Source: Chitinophaga pinensis (GTDB lineage Bacteria; Bacteroidota; Bacteroidia; Chitinophagales; Chitinophagaceae). Taken from it: DNA of 64,000 bases. Made by a program: the position numbers and the translations under genes. Below are positions 44,201-53,739 of this stretch, one piece after another. The notes beneath the pieces were generated by a model, which was given only the letters and a program-made list of their open reading frames with translations, did no database searches and had not been told where the DNA came from. The stretch covers positions 20,676-84,675 of the forward strand of contig CALQSB010000008.1 of the NCBI GenBank assembly GCA_943333125.1, in the 5' to 3' direction. The stretch's first letter is position 1. Each line of letters starts with the position of its first letter.

Positions 44201-44420
44201 ATTTATTTTATGCAATCTGTTTTGGTGCATCAAAAAACACTTTCACGCTATAATCATATTGGACTGTTTAATGATTTCCAATTAATTGGACCTTCAAGAG
44301 GAAACATAGGATGTTCTTACTCAGATTAGTAAGCGGCAGTATATCTCATTAGCTAAAAAAACTTAAAAGCATAATAAAGAGTAGCTACTGATTATTAGAT
44401 GCCGTTTTAAAAAATCATTA

Positions 44421-45038
44421 TTACGATTTAGAAACCTCCTCCACAATTTTCTCAAAAAACATTTTAGCCCATTTGCTATACTCCTTCCCCGATGGATGCA
44501 ACTTATCTTCTGCAATAAATTCTTCCAAATGGCTGTCGGCTCTTTGAGAAGTGGTGATGTCAATAAAATGACAATGATGTGCTAATGAAATTTCTTTGCA
44601 GGCATGGTTATATTCATCTATTTCTTTGGCAATTTTTTGAACATCTCTTTCTGCTGCGAATGGAGTCTTACCCCAGTCGGGGATGCTAATCACAAAAACA
44701 TGATTTGAAATACCACCGGCGTATACAATTGCCTGCTTTAATAAATGCGCAAATTCTTCTTTATAATTTTCAACCGACCTGCCTCTGTAATGGTTGTTAA
44801 CACCAATCAGCAAACTCACAAAATCATATTTTTCCAGTAAGGTAATATTGGAGATATGGTCATTTTTTTCATCAGTTGTCCAACCTGTTTTTGCAATAAT
44901 TTCAGGCGCAAGAAACACATGTTGCCTTGCAAAATAATTACGCAACAGCTGAACCGTTTGATATGGAAAGCTATCGTGCAAAGGAACCTGCTCTCCTATT
45001 GTATAACTGTCGCCGAGGGCAAGATAATGGTAGGTCAT
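44421..45038 (-). CDS. SGNH/GDSL hydrolase family protein
   Basis: YLALGDSYTIGEQV (GDS), LLIGVNNHYRGR, DKLHPSGKEYSKWA. Confidence 0.9.
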   Translation of the reverse strand: MTYHYLALGDSYTIGEQVPLHDSFPYQTVQLLRNYFARQHVFLAPEIIAKTGWTTDEKNDHISNITLLEKYDFVSLLIGVNNHYRGRSVENYKEEFAHLLKQAIVYAGGISNHVFVISIPDWGKTPFAAERDVQKIAKEIDEYNHACKEISLAHHCHFIDITTSQRADSHLEEFIAEDKLHPSGKEYSKWAKMFFEKIVEEVSKS

Positions 45039-45055
45039 GGTGCAATATAAAAAAA

Positions 45056-45183
45056 GTTTGGCGTTTGTGGTTTGGCGTTTTGTTCAAAAGGTTTCAGACC
45101 TGCCTGCCGGCAGGGGTTCAAAATGTTAGTTTTTATTCAGAAACAACCTGTCGAACCTATTGAACTTATTAAACGTTTGAAAC
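45056..45183. repeat. Mosaic intergenic repeat cluster R1 (GTTTGGCGTTT x2, 9-nt GTT.. units, CCTGCCGGCAGG palindrome, 9-nt AAC.. units)
   Basis: Units read directly: gttcaaaag, gtttcagac, gttcaaaat | aacctgtcg, aacctattg, aacttatta, aacgtttga. Confidence 0.7.
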
Positions 45184-45205
45184 TATCCTCTATCCAGCCC
45201 ATCCA

Positions 45206-46282
45206 TCAATACCCAATCGCCTCTTTCATCCTCAACCAAAATTCATTATCAAAGCTAGACGGGCCCAAGGTTACATTACCGGCAGCATCACCTAATCTTA
45301 CCACCACCATATTTAATGATGGTACCACATAAATTTTCTTATCATCTTTTCCCAAGGCCATAATCATATCAGCAGGTGCGTCAGGCGCCATTGAAACCGG
45401 AAATACAGTTTGAGAAGTAGGCACCATGAATGAAGGTTTTCCATTTAACCACCAGAGATATCCGTATGATTTATTCAAATTTTGTGAAGTATTCACCATT
45501 GATTGAAAATAAGAAGAATCAGCAAGCAAGGTGTTGTTATCCCATTTGCCTTTATTTAAAATCAAAGATCCAAATCTGGCCGCTTCTCGGGTGGTGCACC
45601 ACATGGTGTTGTTGTACCAGAATGCGCTTGAAATACCAATCTTGCTATACAACTGATCTGTACAAAACTGACTAAATGTTTGTCCGCTGGCATTAGCTAA
45701 TACCGTTTGCAACAAAAGATAAGGCGCATTATGATATGCCCAACGGGTACCGGCATCTGCAATATATGTGAGACAAGCAGGATCTATACAATCCGGATCC
45801 GCAACTGCATCATTGAGACCGGTAGTCATAGTTAGGTTATTTCTCAATGTAATCAGATTTTCTTTGGCAAGCGGAAGGCTCGTCCAACCGTTACCGAGAT
45901 ATTGAGAAGTCTTGTTATTAATATTCAACAAACCATCTTGTTGAGCAATGCCCATTAAAAAAGCCACCACCGATTTTCCGGCTGAGGCAATATAATATCG
46001 TGTGTCCTTTGTCCAGTTATTCCAATATTGTTCTTTTACAATTTTACCATTTTGCAAAACAATTAATCCATAAGAATTTTTTGTTCCGGCATAATCAAAA
46101 GCGGCGTTCAATTTTGTGGTATCCCATTGTAAGGAAGAAGCAGTTTTGGTACCCCATATATCTCCTGTCAACGGAGGAAAATAATAAGATTCAGGAGTGG
46201 GATTAGGATTGGGAGTAACAGGTGTTTTTTTACAACTGTTGAATGAAAATAAAAAAACGAATAGTATCAGAATCCTTTGCAT
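45206..46282 (-). CDS. Serine hydrolase (class C beta-lactamase-like) lipoprotein
   Basis: Lipobox FSFNSC; YYIASAGKSVVAFLMGIA (SxxK), YHNAPYLLL, YGYLWWLNGKPS. Confidence 0.88.
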   Translation of the reverse strand: MQRILILFVFLFSFNSCKKTPVTPNPNPTPESYYFPPLTGDIWGTKTASSLQWDTTKLNAAFDYAGTKNSYGLIVLQNGKIVKEQYWNNWTKDTRYYIASAGKSVVAFLMGIAQQDGLLNINNKTSQYLGNGWTSLPLAKENLITLRNNLTMTTGLNDAVADPDCIDPACLTYIADAGTRWAYHNAPYLLLQTVLANASGQTFSQFCTDQLYSKIGISSAFWYNNTMWCTTREAARFGSLILNKGKWDNNTLLADSSYFQSMVNTSQNLNKSYGYLWWLNGKPSFMVPTSQTVFPVSMAPDAPADMIMALGKDDKKIYVVPSLNMVVVRLGDAAGNVTLGPSSFDNEFWLRMKEAIGY

Positions 46283-46402
46283 AAGTTTTAATTTTACCCT
46301 TTGACTTGTTGAATAAAATTAGTTTAATTTATTGATACGTTGAAAAGCATATAAATCGCTATAAATGTATATGAAAAGCTATTTTTAGCGAGAAATGGCT
46401 TG

Positions 46403-46410
46403 TATATTTG
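46403..46410 (+). promoter_or_regulatory. Putative -7 box (TATATTTG) for the acyl-CoA dehydrogenase
   Basis: Perfect TAnnTTTG 21 nt before the ATG at 46432; argues against the upstream start at 46408. Confidence 0.5.
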
Positions 46411-46431
46411 CACATATTTAAAATCAAACAA

Positions 46432-47616
46432 ATGGCTGCTAAAACAGATAATTTTCAATCCCCCGATTATTTTGGCGTAGATGAATTGCTTACCGAAGAA
46501 CATAAACTTATTCGTGAAGCGGTACGCAATTATGTAAAAAAAGAAATCTCTCCTATCATCGAAGATTTTGCCCAACGTGCCGAATTCCCTCAGCATATTG
46601 TAAAGCAATTGGGTGATTTGGGTTGTTTTGGACCAACAGTTCCTGAGCAATATGGCGGTGGCGGTTTAGATTACATTTCTTATGGATTGATGATGCAGGA
46701 ACTCGAGCGCGGTGATAGTGGCGTTCGTTCTACGGCGTCTGTGCAAGGTAGTTTGGTTATGTTTCCTATTTATCAATATGGCAATGAAGCACAAAGAAAT
46801 AAATATTTACCAAAATTGGCAAGTGGCGAATGGCTTGGATGCTTTGGATTAACTGAACCTAATCATGGTTCTGATCCTGGTGGAATGTTAACCAACTTCA
46901 AGGATGCAGGTGATCATGTGATTTTGAATGGCGCTAAAATGTGGATCAGCAATGCGCCTTTTTCACAAGTAGCCGTAGTTTGGGCTAAAAATGATGCAGG
47001 CGAAATTCAAGGCATCATTGTTGAAAGAGGAATGGAAGGCTTCACCACACCTACTACACATGGCAAATGGAGTTTACGGGCAAGTGCTACCGGTGAACTG
47101 GTTTTTGATAATGTAAAAGTTCCAAAAGAAAATATTTTACCCAATGTAAAAGGATTAAAAGGTCCTCTAGGATGTTTAACAAAAGCACGTTATGGAATTG
47201 CCTGGGGTGCTATTGGTGCTGCAATGGACTGCTATGACATTGCCTTAAACTATAGCAAAGAAAGAGTGCAGTTTGGAAGACCCATCGGCGGCTTTCAATT
47301 ACAACAAAAAAAACTTGCAGAAATGATTACCGAAATTACCAAAGCACAATTAATGAACTGGAGATTAGGCGTTTTGATGAATGAAGGAAAAGTTACTCCT
47401 GCTCAGGTAAGCATGGCTAAAAGAAATGCTTGCGAAGTGGCTACTAATATTTGCAGAGATGCGAGACAGATGCTTGGCGGAATGGGCATTACAGGCGAAT
47501 ATCCTGTTATGCGTCACATGATGAACCTGGAAAGTGTAATTACTTATGAAGGAACGCATGATATTCATTTGCTAATTACAGGTATGGATGTGACTGGATT
47601 CAATGCTTTTAAGTAA
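46432..47616 (+). CDS. Acyl-CoA dehydrogenase, glutaryl-CoA dehydrogenase-like
   Basis: VPEQYGGGGLDYISYGLMMQELERGDSGVRSTASVQGSLVMFPI, GCFGLTEPNHGSDPGGM, YEGTHDIHLLITG. Confidence 0.93.
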   Translation: MAAKTDNFQSPDYFGVDELLTEEHKLIREAVRNYVKKEISPIIEDFAQRAEFPQHIVKQLGDLGCFGPTVPEQYGGGGLDYISYGLMMQELERGDSGVRSTASVQGSLVMFPIYQYGNEAQRNKYLPKLASGEWLGCFGLTEPNHGSDPGGMLTNFKDAGDHVILNGAKMWISNAPFSQVAVVWAKNDAGEIQGIIVERGMEGFTTPTTHGKWSLRASATGELVFDNVKVPKENILPNVKGLKGPLGCLTKARYGIAWGAIGAAMDCYDIALNYSKERVQFGRPIGGFQLQQKKLAEMITEITKAQLMNWRLGVLMNEGKVTPAQVSMAKRNACEVATNICRDARQMLGGMGITGEYPVMRHMMNLESVITYEGTHDIHLLITGMDVTGFNAFK

Positions 47617-47617
47617 T

Positions 47618-47803
47618 GTTCAAAATGTTTCAAAGGTTCAAATAGTTTAAGAGGTTTCGCCACGAAGGCACTAAGGCACTAAGAAACACGAAGTATTATT
47701 GCGGAGGGCTCAACGTTTTTTGACACCGAATGCTTTTAACATCTGGAACCTTTTGAACTTGTTAAACCTATTGAGCCTTTTGAATTTATTAAACCTTTTA
47801 AAC
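47618..47803. repeat. Mosaic intergenic repeat cluster R2 (four 9-nt GTT units, core gccacgaaggcactaaggcactaag, then seven 9-nt AAC-type units)
   Basis: Left: gttcaaaat gtttcaaag gttcaaata gtttaagag. Right (47738-47800): aacatctgg aaccttttg aacttgtta aacctattg agccttttg aatttatta aacctttta. Confidence 0.8.
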
Positions 47804-47812
47804 AATTCTCTA

Positions 47813-48715
47813 ATGGACATAAAAAACGTCAGTGTCATCGGCGCAGGAACAATGGGTAATGGAATTGCTCATGTATTTGCGCAAAATAATTTTGCAGTAA
47901 CGCTAATTGATGTAAATGCAGCACAACTTGAAAAAGCAATTGCTACTATTTCCAAAAACCTAGACAGGCAAGTTGCAAAAGGTTCATTAACGGAAGATCA
48001 AAAATCAGCAACGCTTATAAATATCACCACTAATACTTCTATTGCTGATGGTATTGCAAATGCTAATCTCGTTGTAGAAGCTGCTACAGAAAATATTAAT
48101 CTGAAGTTGGATATTTTCAAGCAACTCGATGCCGCAGCTCCTGCTGGTTGTATCCTGGCTTCCAATACTTCTTCGATTTCCATTACTAAAATCGCTGCTG
48201 CTACCAAACGCCCGGAATTGGTAATTGGCATGCACTTCATGAATCCGGTTCCTGTAATGAAACTGGTGGAAATTATCAATGGATATAGTACCAGCAAAGA
48301 AGTAAGTACAATCATTAATGAATTGAGTAAGCAATTGGGGAAAGTTCCCTGTACGGTTAATGATTATCCAGGATTTATTGCCAATCGTATTTTGATGCCA
48401 ATGATCAACGAGGCCATTTATAGTTTGTACGAAGGCGTTGCTGGAGTTGACGAAATTGACACCGTTATGAAATTAGGAATGGCACATCCCATGGGGCCAT
48501 TACAGCTAGCCGATTTTATTGGATTAGATGTTTGCCACAGTATTTTAAAAGTTTTACATGATGGCTTTGGTAATCCAAAATATGCGCCTTGTCCATTACT
48601 AACGAATATGATTACTGCCGGTAAGCTTGGCGCAAAATCAGGAGAAGGATTCTATGTCTACACTGCTGGAAGCAAAGAGTTGATAGTTAGCAAGAGTTTT
48701 ATAACTACAAAGTAA
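47813..48715 (+). CDS. 3-hydroxybutyryl-CoA dehydrogenase family protein
   Basis: VSVIGAGTMGNGIAHVFAQNNFAVTLIDVN, ASNTSSISITKIAAATKRPELVIGMHFMNPVPVMKLVEII; start at 47813, upstream in-frame codons are repeat R2. Confidence 0.94.
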   Translation: MDIKNVSVIGAGTMGNGIAHVFAQNNFAVTLIDVNAAQLEKAIATISKNLDRQVAKGSLTEDQKSATLINITTNTSIADGIANANLVVEAATENINLKLDIFKQLDAAAPAGCILASNTSSISITKIAAATKRPELVIGMHFMNPVPVMKLVEIINGYSTSKEVSTIINELSKQLGKVPCTVNDYPGFIANRILMPMINEAIYSLYEGVAGVDEIDTVMKLGMAHPMGPLQLADFIGLDVCHSILKVLHDGFGNPKYAPCPLLTNMITAGKLGAKSGEGFYVYTAGSKELIVSKSFITTK

Positions 48716-48726
48716 AAAAGACAATT

Positions 48727-49059
48727 ATGGTTGAAACTAATTTGATCACCACAAGTAATGCCTTAGAAGGATATCGGATTTCAAAACAATTGGGACTTGT
48801 TAGGGGCATCACTGTAAGATCGAGAAGTGCGCTTGGGAATATTGCCGGTGGATTCATGACTTTATTTGGAGGCAGAAGCACAATCTATACTCAGCTCTGT
48901 GAACAAGCCCGTGAAGAGGCACTTCAACTGATGATACAACATGGAAATGAAATGGGATGCAATGCAATAATAAATATGCGATATGATGCCAATGAAGTGA
49001 TGAATGGTGTTACAGAGGTTTTAGCATATGGCACCGCAGTAATTGTTGAAAAAATTTAG
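48727..49059 (+). CDS. YbjQ/UPF0145 family protein
   Basis: LEGYRISKQLGLVRGITVRSRSALGNIAGGF...REEALQLMIQHGNEMGCNAIINMRYD. Confidence 0.9.
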   Translation: MVETNLITTSNALEGYRISKQLGLVRGITVRSRSALGNIAGGFMTLFGGRSTIYTQLCEQAREEALQLMIQHGNEMGCNAIINMRYDANEVMNGVTEVLAYGTAVIVEKI

Positions 49060-49075
49060 GTTCAATTATTTTCAA

Positions 49076-49639
49076 ATGAGCAACCCCGTGCAGGATTATA
49101 TTAATAACGCTCCTTCATTTGCGCAACCCATACTTTCACATTTTCAAGGTCTTGTTAATTCCTTTGATATTCAAATTGAAGAAGAAATCAAATGGGGATT
49201 TCCTCATTTCATTTATAAAAAAGAAGTTATTTGCAGTATGGCTGCTTTTTCAAAACATTGCTCATTTAGCTTTCCCAAAGCCGCTTTGATGAAAGAGAAA
49301 TCACTTCTGGAAAAAGCAAAGACAGAAGAAGCGATGGGTCATTTTGGAAAAATAAAAACCATTAAAGATCTGCCGTCGGATTCAAAAATAAAATCTTACT
49401 TAAAAGAATCTTTTTCATTGATTGGGAAAAAATTGGAAAAGAAAAAACCAACAACTAATATCCCTGCTATACTAAACACCCTGCTGAAAAATAACAAAAA
49501 GGCATTTGAAAATTTTTCATTGATGCCTCGATCACACCAGAAAGTATTCATCAATTATATCACCGAAGCTAAAAAAGAAGAAACGCAAATGAGAAGGGCG
49601 GAGAAAGTGATTGAGATGATTCTAAATAAGTCAATTTAA
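49076..49639 (+). CDS. DUF1801/YdeI family protein
   Basis: VQDYINNAPSFAQPILSHFQGLV...EEIKWGFPHFIYKKEVICSMAAFSKHCSFSF; ATG at 49076 preferred. Confidence 0.85.
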   Translation: MSNPVQDYINNAPSFAQPILSHFQGLVNSFDIQIEEEIKWGFPHFIYKKEVICSMAAFSKHCSFSFPKAALMKEKSLLEKAKTEEAMGHFGKIKTIKDLPSDSKIKSYLKESFSLIGKKLEKKKPTTNIPAILNTLLKNNKKAFENFSLMPRSHQKVFINYITEAKKEETQMRRAEKVIEMILNKSI

Positions 49640-49643
49640 AATT

Positions 49644-49729
49644 AAAAAACGCAACGTCCCTTTCAGGAGACATTGCTGAGAAGTTGAAAAAACGCAACGT
49701 CCCTTTCAGGAGACATTGCTGAGAAGTTG
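49644..49729 (-). repeat. Exact tandem duplication of a 43-bp unit, each a hairpin plus T-run on the minus strand (double terminator-like)
   Basis: aaaaaacgcaacgtccctttcaggagacattgctgagaagttg present at 49644-49686 and 49687-49729. Confidence 0.9.
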
Positions 49730-49768
49730 AACATCGAGTATCCAGCATCTAGTATCTACTATCCAACT

Positions 49769-50092
49769 TTATCTACTTCTCACCAACACATACGAATCCT
49801 CAATTGTTTCCTTAATCCGGCTCCACGACAATCTCCCATTAATGACAATCGTATTCCAATGTTTTTTATTCATGTGATACCCTGGCAAAACGGTATCAGG
49901 ATATTCTTCTCTCCACTGAATTGCTTTTTCGGGATTGCACTTTACATTAAACCGCAACTCAATTTCATCAAGTGGCAGTAATAAGAAAATCTTGTTCTTT
50001 ATTTTAAAAACCAAAACCGATTCCCCAAACGGAAATCCTTCGGTAGTTTCTGGGAGTGATAATGCAAATTCTCTGATGACTTCTACATTCAT
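49769..50092 (-). CDS. MmcQ/YjbR family DNA-binding protein
   Basis: MNVEVIREFALSLPETTEGFPFGESVLVFKIKNKIFLLL...WREEYPDTVLPGYHMNKKHWNTI. Confidence 0.9.
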   Translation of the reverse strand: MNVEVIREFALSLPETTEGFPFGESVLVFKIKNKIFLLLPLDEIELRFNVKCNPEKAIQWREEYPDTVLPGYHMNKKHWNTIVINGRLSWSRIKETIEDSYVLVRSR

Positions 50093-50110
50093 GTTGAAAT
50101 TTTAGTTTAC

Positions 50111-50138
50111 AAAAAAGCCTCTCATTACTGAGAGGCTT
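50111..50138 (-). terminator. Rho-independent terminator downstream of the T9SS cargo gene
   Basis: Minus strand AAAGCCTCTCAGTAATGAGAGGCTTTTTT. Confidence 0.8.
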
Positions 50139-50158
50139 TAGATATTTTATCATCAGGA

Positions 50159-52693
50159 TTATCTGATAATTGTCAGGTCAGTTTTGGTAGTTACTTTTTT
50201 ATTTGAGACTAAATAAAATTCAATTACTGCGTAATAGGTACCATCGGGAACAGGATTTCCGTTGTAGGTTCCATCCCAGTCATTTCTATAATTTTTACTT
50301 TCATATACTTTGCTGCCGTATCTATTGAATACAGTCAAGGTAATATTACTCAAGCAATCATATTGATCATAAATTTTCCACTTATCGTTAATGCCATCAC
50401 CATTAGGACTAAACGCATTTTTTACTCTAATGCAATAAGGAATTACAGTAATGGTAATATCCGCTGATGCATTACAGCCCGCATCATTAGTAGCCGTTAA
50501 AGTATAAGTAGTTGTAGTAGCAGGAGTAGCAAATGGATTGAGTATTGTGGTTGATGTTAAAGTAGGATCTACAGGACTTGAAGACCACAAATAATTATTG
50601 GCCCCTGTAACTACCCCATTTAAATGAACAGTTTCTCCAGACAATATATTTTGGTTTGCACCTGCATTAACCTGAACCTGAGAATTCACGTTAATGTTGA
50701 CATTATCGTTTGCAGTGCATCTTCCGAGTGTTGCCAATACAGCATAAGAATGAACACCTATTGTAGTAGGAGTTGCAGTAGGACTCTGAATGGTAGAATT
50801 GTCTAAATCTGATCCTGTCCATGAGAAAGTAGCGCCAGGGAAAGAATTAGTAGTTAATTGTATAGAGGCTCCAAGGCATATTGTAGTGTCCACTCTTGTA
50901 TTTACAAATAAATCGTTGGTTAATCCTACTGTTAAATGCAACGTATCTATGCAGCCGTTAAGATCTCTAACTGATGCAATATAATTGCCATCAATAACAC
51001 TGAAATTAGGCATTGCCTGATATGTAGTTCCGTCAAGACTAAATTCATAAGAATCAGCTCCGCCTACAGCTTCAAGTACAATATTTCCATCTATTGAACA
51101 AGTGGCATTTGATGTGCTTGCTGAAGCAAATAAAACGGAAGGTGCTGTTATATTGATTGTTGTATCTCTTACACAGTTTGTATTGTCTTTTATTCTCACT
51201 AAATAAGCTCCTGCAGGAAGGTTAGAGAAATTTCCGCTATTTTGATAAGTGGCTCCTCCATCTATTGAATATTGAAAAACACCAGATCCATTTAATCCTG
51301 TTGCATTAATAGAACCTGTACTTCCTCCATTACACAATACATTTGAAATAGCGTAAGTACCTGATACCAGATTTGCATCGGCGGCAACTATTGCAGTTGT
51401 AGTTCCTACGCAAGTAGTTCCTATTATTCTGAACTTTATGTTGTAAGTACCGGGAGGAAGAGAGAAAATATTTCCCTGCCAGGTAACTCCATTGTCTGCA
51501 GAAAATTCAAAAGTTCCTGGAGCGCCGGTAGCAAAAACAGCAACTGTTCCTAAACCAGAAGTAGCGCATGTAGCGGTAGTTGTGGCTGTAGTTGCTGATA
51601 AAGGATTATTTGAAATCACCTGAACGGTGTCTGCTCCATAGATAAAGCTGTTGGGGTCATTAAACTGAGCATATCTTGATTTTACTACGTAGGTTGTTGT
51701 TCCTATAGGACAAACACTTGGAAAAGAGACTTCTAATGTTCCATTTCCAATACCCAGTGTATCTCCAGTTGAAATCAGGTTTCCGCTTAAATCATACAAT
51801 TCAACACTACGAAGTAACGATGGTCCTGCTGCTGGAATAAAGCGCCAGCTTTCGTTCATGTCTGCATTAGCTCCGGCACCCCAAGGTAAATCTGATGCTT
51901 TTCTTCCCGGTGCCATTATTCCTTTGTCCCCTAAATCATTTTGTAATCCAATCATCGCTCTGCCTTTGTTCCAGGTTGAGCAGTTTTCTTTTTTGTATAT
52001 GAAAACTTCAATAATACCTAACCCTTCATATAATACAATCTGGTGCGTATTTTGAATTAAAGTAGTGCAGTTGAATAATGGAATTTTATAAAAGCTAAAA
52101 ACAAATCTTCTGTGAGGTGCAACTCCAAGAACATCATATTTTATTCTTTGAGTTGGAGAAGTGGTAAGCGCAGGATCTATATCATGATATGGACCCATAA
52201 TCACTGATTTGTCATATAATGTACTGGGAAGATCTTGTCCATTTCCAGTAGAAGCCGATAAAAATCCGCCTCCGTTTAATATAGCATAATGTGAAGTTTG
52301 TAGTGCTCTTGAAATATCAAAAGAAAGATATCCATTAGTACTCAAAACCACAGAATTATATGGAGAAGCGGCATCACCGTAAAAAGGGAAAGAGAAAGGA
52401 AGTGAAATTGCAGCAGAGTAATAATCATCCTGAGATAATCCTACTGGAGTTCCAGGTGCATCAGGTGATACATATGTACGAAAACATCCTCCTGCAGAAG
52501 TAAGAGAGTTAACTACGTAATCACTTGTTGAAGATCTGATGTCTGGAATTTTTGCTTTTAAAGTTATGCAGGCATTTGCACATCCGTCAATTGTTGTGTC
52601 TTTAGAACAACTAAATGAAAAGTTATTTTGGGCATTCGTTTGAGTGGTTATTGCCAGAAATAGGATCAAACCAAACCATTGAAATTTTCTCAT
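50159..52693 (-). CDS. Large secreted protein with T9SS type-B C-terminal domain
   Basis: Signal peptide; repeated SprB-like modules (ATCSIDGNIVLEAVGGADSYEFSLDG..); C-terminal IRVKNAFSPNGDGINDKWKIYDQYDCLSNITLTVFNRYGSKVY. Confidence 0.92.
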   Translation of the reverse strand: MRKFQWFGLILFLAITTQTNAQNNFSFSCSKDTTIDGCANACITLKAKIPDIRSSTSDYVVNSLTSAGGCFRTYVSPDAPGTPVGLSQDDYYSAAISLPFSFPFYGDAASPYNSVVLSTNGYLSFDISRALQTSHYAILNGGGFLSASTGNGQDLPSTLYDKSVIMGPYHDIDPALTTSPTQRIKYDVLGVAPHRRFVFSFYKIPLFNCTTLIQNTHQIVLYEGLGIIEVFIYKKENCSTWNKGRAMIGLQNDLGDKGIMAPGRKASDLPWGAGANADMNESWRFIPAAGPSLLRSVELYDLSGNLISTGDTLGIGNGTLEVSFPSVCPIGTTTYVVKSRYAQFNDPNSFIYGADTVQVISNNPLSATTATTTATCATSGLGTVAVFATGAPGTFEFSADNGVTWQGNIFSLPPGTYNIKFRIIGTTCVGTTTAIVAADANLVSGTYAISNVLCNGGSTGSINATGLNGSGVFQYSIDGGATYQNSGNFSNLPAGAYLVRIKDNTNCVRDTTINITAPSVLFASASTSNATCSIDGNIVLEAVGGADSYEFSLDGTTYQAMPNFSVIDGNYIASVRDLNGCIDTLHLTVGLTNDLFVNTRVDTTICLGASIQLTTNSFPGATFSWTGSDLDNSTIQSPTATPTTIGVHSYAVLATLGRCTANDNVNINVNSQVQVNAGANQNILSGETVHLNGVVTGANNYLWSSSPVDPTLTSTTILNPFATPATTTTYTLTATNDAGCNASADITITVIPYCIRVKNAFSPNGDGINDKWKIYDQYDCLSNITLTVFNRYGSKVYESKNYRNDWDGTYNGNPVPDGTYYAVIEFYLVSNKKVTTKTDLTIIR

Positions 52694-52737
52694 GTCTTGT
52701 ATTGCTTAATTTGTTGTAAAAGGAAATTTATACGATA

Positions 52738-53640
52738 TTATTTTTTCTTCAAATCAAATTGAAGACTAATTTCATGTGCACCTGACCCTCCATCAAATAC
52801 TGAAATTGGTGAAGTGTAGATATCATATGAATAATTAATTCTGATTTTTTGTAGGATTTTTAATCCGGCCTGAATACTCCAGGATTGATTAACTCTCCAG
52901 TCTAAATTCCACCATACTTTATCCTGATAATCTACTTTTGCTCCAAAATCATATTCAGATGGAGAATTTTCAATTACCCTAACCATTGCATTGGGTATAA
53001 TATATATATCATCGCCAGTTTGAATTTTATAATTTGCCGAGAAATTATAATGACGATATAGTTTTCCATTAGTAGTAGCATTAGGAACATCTGATAAAGC
53101 CAATTTTGATTCTATTAGCTGGCTAACTGCAGCACCAACACTTAATTTTTTGTTTGTCCAGTAAACTCCTGCACCTGCATCAAATGCAAATTTGCTTTCT
53201 GCGCCAGCAAGAACTGGATCATTATTGCCTAATGCATCGGTTAACTTAGTTTTATCTATTGCATATTGCAAGCCTCTTAATTCAAGTCCAATTGCAAATC
53301 TGCTTTTATCATTTCTGGCTTTGATGTGATACGAGTAAGCCAGCTGAACACCAGACCTGCTGGTTGGTCCGGTTTCATCTCTGTATAAATAAGCGGCAAT
53401 TCCTGAAGTGTACTTTTTTAATTCAAAATCACCGTATAACATTGTTGTTGTAGGATGGCCTGGAAAAGACGACCATTGACTTCTGTAAGCGAGGCCAATT
53501 TGATTGTTTTGCGAAACCCCTGCTGCGGCTGGGTTGTACATTGAATTGTGCTGCATGTACTGACTCATAAAATGCAATTGCTGAGCATCTGCAACAGAAA
53601 AAAGGCAAAATAGCGTGGTGGCGAGGAAAATTTTTCTCAT
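52738..53640 (-). CDS. Type IX secretion system membrane protein, PorP/SprF family
   Basis: QQLHFMSQYMQHNSMYNPAAAGVSQNNQIGLAYRSQWSSFPGHPTTTML, typical PorP/SprF N-terminus. Confidence 0.95.
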   Translation of the reverse strand: MRKIFLATTLFCLFSVADAQQLHFMSQYMQHNSMYNPAAAGVSQNNQIGLAYRSQWSSFPGHPTTTMLYGDFELKKYTSGIAAYLYRDETGPTSRSGVQLAYSYHIKARNDKSRFAIGLELRGLQYAIDKTKLTDALGNNDPVLAGAESKFAFDAGAGVYWTNKKLSVGAAVSQLIESKLALSDVPNATTNGKLYRHYNFSANYKIQTGDDIYIIPNAMVRVIENSPSEYDFGAKVDYQDKVWWNLDWRVNQSWSIQAGLKILQKIRINYSYDIYTSPISVFDGGSGAHEISLQFDLKKK

Positions 53641-53739
53641 ATTGAAATTTAATAATTAATGACTGAATATAAATTTGAGTGTGTTAAAAGTAAAAAAAAA
53701 TGTTAACAATCAGCGCTAAAATAAAAATATTTTATAAAC

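Noticed and set aside
47699-47812. N-terminal Leu/Asn-rich extension of the 3-hydroxybutyryl-CoA dehydrogenase
   Set aside because: Translation of repeat R2; conserved Rossmann start is at 47813.
49644-49729. Possible CRISPR array
   Set aside because: Only two copies, directly abutting with no spacer; each ends in a hairpin plus T-run, so terminator/REP-like is a better reading. No cas genes in the window.
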